From the NCBI GenBank assembly GCA_037126765.1, contig JBBCBC010000009.1, forward strand, positions 25,318,870-25,382,869: a DNA stretch of 64,000 nt, read 5' to 3'. Below the pieces are notes generated by a model that worked only from the letters and a program-made list of their open reading frames with translations, did not search any database and was not told the DNA's origin. Source of the DNA: Stenogyne calaminthoides. Lineage: Eukaryota > Streptophyta > Magnoliopsida > Lamiales > Lamiaceae. A program made the position numbers and the translations under genes. Positions 61,353 to 64,000 of this stretch are shown here, one piece after another (position 1 is the stretch's first letter; each line of letters starts with the position of its first letter).

Positions 61353-62640
61353 CTACCAAGGTGGGCTGGCTGAACTGCTGGCCTCTGAAGAGAAGGTAAG
61401 TTCGACAATGAAATTGGCTAGTGTCTGAGCTTTAATTGCCGACCGAGTTGCATATGTTACCCCATATTGTCCGACCTCTATAGCCCACTTGAGGCATCGA
61501 CCTGTCGTATCAGGTCGATGGAACACATTCCTTAGAGGCAGGGAAGTAAGAACTTTGACTTGATGGTCGAAAAAGTAGGGCCTCAACTTCCTTACACTCA
61601 TGACTAGTACATACGCCAGTTTTTCTAGTGATGGATAACGCTGCTCGGTCTCGTTCAGCATCTGACTGACGAAATAGATGGGGAAATGATTCTGGCCCTC
61701 TGCCCGGACGAGCACTACACTTAGAGCGGTTTCTGAAGCCGCGAGATATAGGAAAAGTTTCTCTCCCGGGATGGGTTTGGATAGAATGCTCACGTCTGCC
61801 AGATACGCTTTTATCTTCTCGAGAGCTTCCTGGCTTTCGGGTGTCCATTCGAACTTTGATTTCTTCCGGATCTTGTCGAACATTGGCTTGTATTTGTCCC
61901 CCATTCGGGAGATGAACCTGTTCAAGGCAGCTAGGCAACCCGTGAGCTTTTGTACCTCTTTCACATTCCGAGGTGCCCCCATATCCAGTATGGCCTTAAC
62001 CTTTGCTGGATTTGCCTCTATTCCCCGCTTGCTGACCAAGTGCCCCAGGAATTTTCCGGACTCAACCCCGACTTTCCACCGACTTGCCAATTTGGTCGGC
62101 GAACATGTGATTGACCAATCTTTGGTACGTAGCCTCTACGTTTTTTAGACCGAATGGCATTCTCCTCCAGCAGTAGAGATTCTTCTCTGTTGGGAATGAG
62201 GTGTGTTGTTGATCTGGTTCGTACATGGCTATTTGATGATAGCCTGGAAAGGCGTCCATAAAATTCATCATCTCATGCCCAGCCGTGTTGTCTATCAGGT
62301 GGTCGATGTGAGGCATGGGGAAGAAATCTTTCGGACAAGCCTCATTGAGGTCGATGAAATTGATGCAAAGTCGCCAAGTTCCGTTTGATTTTTTTTACCA
62401 ACATTGCATTGGCCACCCATTGTGGCTGGTCGGCCTGCATAATCAGGTCGTTGTCTAGCAACTTCTTCACTTCTTCAGCAAGTGGTACATATTTTTTGGG
62501 GCCGAATTTCCGCCTCTTTTGGGCTATCGGCCTCCGAGCTGGGTCGATGTGTAATCGATGACATGCGACTTCCAGATCGATCCCTACCATGTCTTTGTGT
62601 GACCATGTGAAGACGTCCAAGTTCTTTTTGATAAAGTCGA
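61353..62640 (-). pseudogene. Gypsy reverse transcriptase/RNase H, active site deleted
   Basis: The N-terminal RT pieces read QPQWVANAMLVKK, then after a frameshift FPMPHIDHLID, FMDAFPGYHQIAM and MPFGLKNVEATYQRL. At about 62062-62090 reading goes from HMFADQIGKSV straight into GVESGKFLGHLVS. Relatives have some 35-40 residues between these, including the YVDD catalytic motif. The remaining thumb and RNase H (61353-62060) are open (LDMGAPRNVKEVQ, SETALSVVLV, FVSQML). The enzyme must be dead. Confidence 0.92.
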
Positions 62641-63596
62641 TGACTTCCCCCCTTCAGGTCATCCGGTATCTTGGAGCCTATGATGACTTCTAGATCTGGC
62701 CGAGCCGGATCTACTTTGACTTTCTCGAGTTCTTCCCCCGGGGTGGCCCTTGAGCCGTCTTGACGGGGATCATCAATTTTGGCTTTGATTAGAAACTCTT
62801 CAGGTTCCGACCCCATTAGTGGGTCGAGGTCGTTATGGCTTCTTTTCTTGTTTGCCTTTTTATTATTCAATTCTTTACACTGAGTTTCACTATCTATTAC
62901 AAATATTTGCTTGCCAGGTACTAGTGCTGAATTGAAAAGAGACGAAGAATAAATCAAACAACCTCTTGCATCAACTTGGTCACCTTTAACGGTGCCGACC
63001 AACCCACTCTTGGTGGGGAACTTCACACAAAAATAAAAAGTTGAGGACGCAGCCTCAAATTTATGCTCAAACGGCCTCCCAAGAAAGCCGTTATAGGAAC
63101 TTGGGAGGTCGACCACTAGAAAATCTAACAGCCTAGTTGCCCTAACCTCACTGTTCAAAGTAGAGACTAACTCGACGGCCAACCGAATCATCCCTAACGA
63201 CTTTACTGTTGCATCACCGAAGCCTTTCACGATGTGGTCGCATGGGGTGATGTAGGCATCATAGTCCCCGAGTTGATCCAGAGTTTTCTTGAAGAGAATG
63301 TTGCAGAAGGCACCCCCGTCCACTAGAAGCCGGCACACAGTAGTTCCCATGATGTTTGCTTTGATCACAAGGGGATCGACATTCGGGTAGACTATTCCGG
63401 CTTTATCCTTCTCGCCGAACTCGATCGTGCTGGTTTCTTCCCCCACTGTAAAGACTGGCAGCACCATTTTCTTGGCATTCTCTATCTCCCTTATCTCGGC
63501 CTTCATCCTCCGTTTGGAGGAAGTTGAAGAGAGTCCTCCAACTGTCCCAAGTGGGGAGAGGGTATATATGACGCGACCTCCTGTGTTCTCGGGCAT
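62641..63596 (-). pseudogene. Gypsy protease region
   Basis: Open stretch read from 63596 down. It contains a retropepsin-like motif LLVDGGAFCNIL, with DGG in place of DTG as is usual in the Tat group, and GFLGRPFEH. The frame runs on to about 62640 (VIIGSKIPDDLKG) where a frameshift separates it from RT. Confidence 0.88.
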
Positions 63597-64000
63597 GGGC
63601 AGGATAGGTCGTTCCCCCTGCCCTGTTCCCTGGTCGGCATTTCTGGGGGCGAGCTCCGCCTGTTGGCGATCTCTCTATTGACGATCATGGTCCCTCTGAA
63701 GTCGCTTGACAAACTCGTCCAATAAACCATCTTCGTACAGTCTCCAGAGTTGGGGGGAGTAGATCCTTGCACTCGCTCGTGTAGTGGCCTACCTGTTCGT
63801 GGAAGTGGCAGAACTTGTTAGGGTTTTGCTTGCCCTTACTTTTGACAGGACGAGGTGGGAGGAGTAGCTCCAGCTCCCGGATTTGAGTGTAGATATGTCC
63901 AGGTGTCATACCCAATGCCTCCATCAGCTTTACTGGGATGTTTTCTTCAAAAGGCTTGAAGTTCCCGGGTGCCTTGTAATGACCCCCGGTTTTCTTGGAA
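63597..64000 (-). pseudogene. Gypsy gag, C-terminal part (runs off the edge)
   Basis: Contains the gag zinc knuckle CHFHEQVGHYTSEC (CxxH...GHxxxxC type) near 63790-63830, preceded by LMEALGMTPGHIY. Frame changes near 63690 separate it from the protease. The N-terminal gag lies beyond 64000. Confidence 0.85.

Larger units (their letters stand above)
58592..64000 (-). mobile_element. Ty3/Gypsy element, Tat lineage, partial
   Basis: On the minus strand from right to left: gag end with zinc knuckle, protease, RT, RNase H, a second archaeal-type RNase H, integrase. This is the Ty3/Gypsy order, and the extra RNase H is the hallmark of the Tat lineage. Gag continues beyond the right edge, so the 5' LTR is off the window. 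Composition changes sharply at about 58592 from AT-rich flank to GC-rich element, with no LTR there, so the 3' end is truncated. Confidence 0.92.

Overview
The window looks like nuclear DNA of a flowering plant, probably a eudicot. It is AT-rich and packed with plant transposable elements: TNT1-like, RE1-like and SIRE-like Ty1/Copia elements, a Tat-lineage Ty3/Gypsy element with an archaeal-type RNase H, a FAR1/Mutator transposase, CACTA, MITEs, and a block of degenerate plant telomere-type repeats (CCCTAAA). The only gene that looks both intact and cellular is a two-exon F-box gene at 28.2-29.9 kb. I cannot name the species.

Region by region. (1) 1-6.87 kb: a repeat-rich stretch, then the broken pol and 3' LTR (5057-6866) of Copia A; its 5' LTR is off the left edge. 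(2) 6.87-27.0 kb: what I read as one large, old Mutator-like element. A FAR1-type transposase pseudogene (+) at the left converges on an ULP1-like gene (-) at the right, with a roughly 20-bp satellite and a telomere-like block between them. Copia D (12381-21536, minus strand, TSD TTCCG) sits inside the last ULP1 exon. (3) 27.0-30.4 kb: MITE-like repeats and the F-box gene, with a Stowaway-like MITE in its intron.

(4) 30.4-56.6 kb: a nested stack. Copia B (RE1-like, gag-less, 30408-56589) holds an inverted solo LTR of the Copia A family (32634-34279) and, in its 3' LTR, a short Mutator-like MITE (35976-56564, 10-bp TSD). That MITE holds a CACTA element (36084-56133, TSD ATT), which holds a 14.5-kb SIRE-like Copia C (40830-55291, TSD AACAG). 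Boundaries and duplicated target sites can be read directly for most layers. (5) 56.6-58.6 kb: a CACTA-end fragment, two tRNA-like SINE heads and a diverged direct repeat. (6) 58.6-64.0 kb: the 3' part of a minus-strand Tat-type Gypsy element, whose RT has lost its catalytic motif by deletion, followed by a plus-strand ORF in the position where Tat elements carry antisense ORFs.

Nearly every transposon gene is broken by frameshifts or stops, so most of the window is decaying. The order of insertion can nevertheless be reconstructed. Two unrelated DNA transposons here, the Mutator-like element and the CACTA element, each carry an ULP1-type protease-like gene, and in both the canonical nucleophile is not in place.
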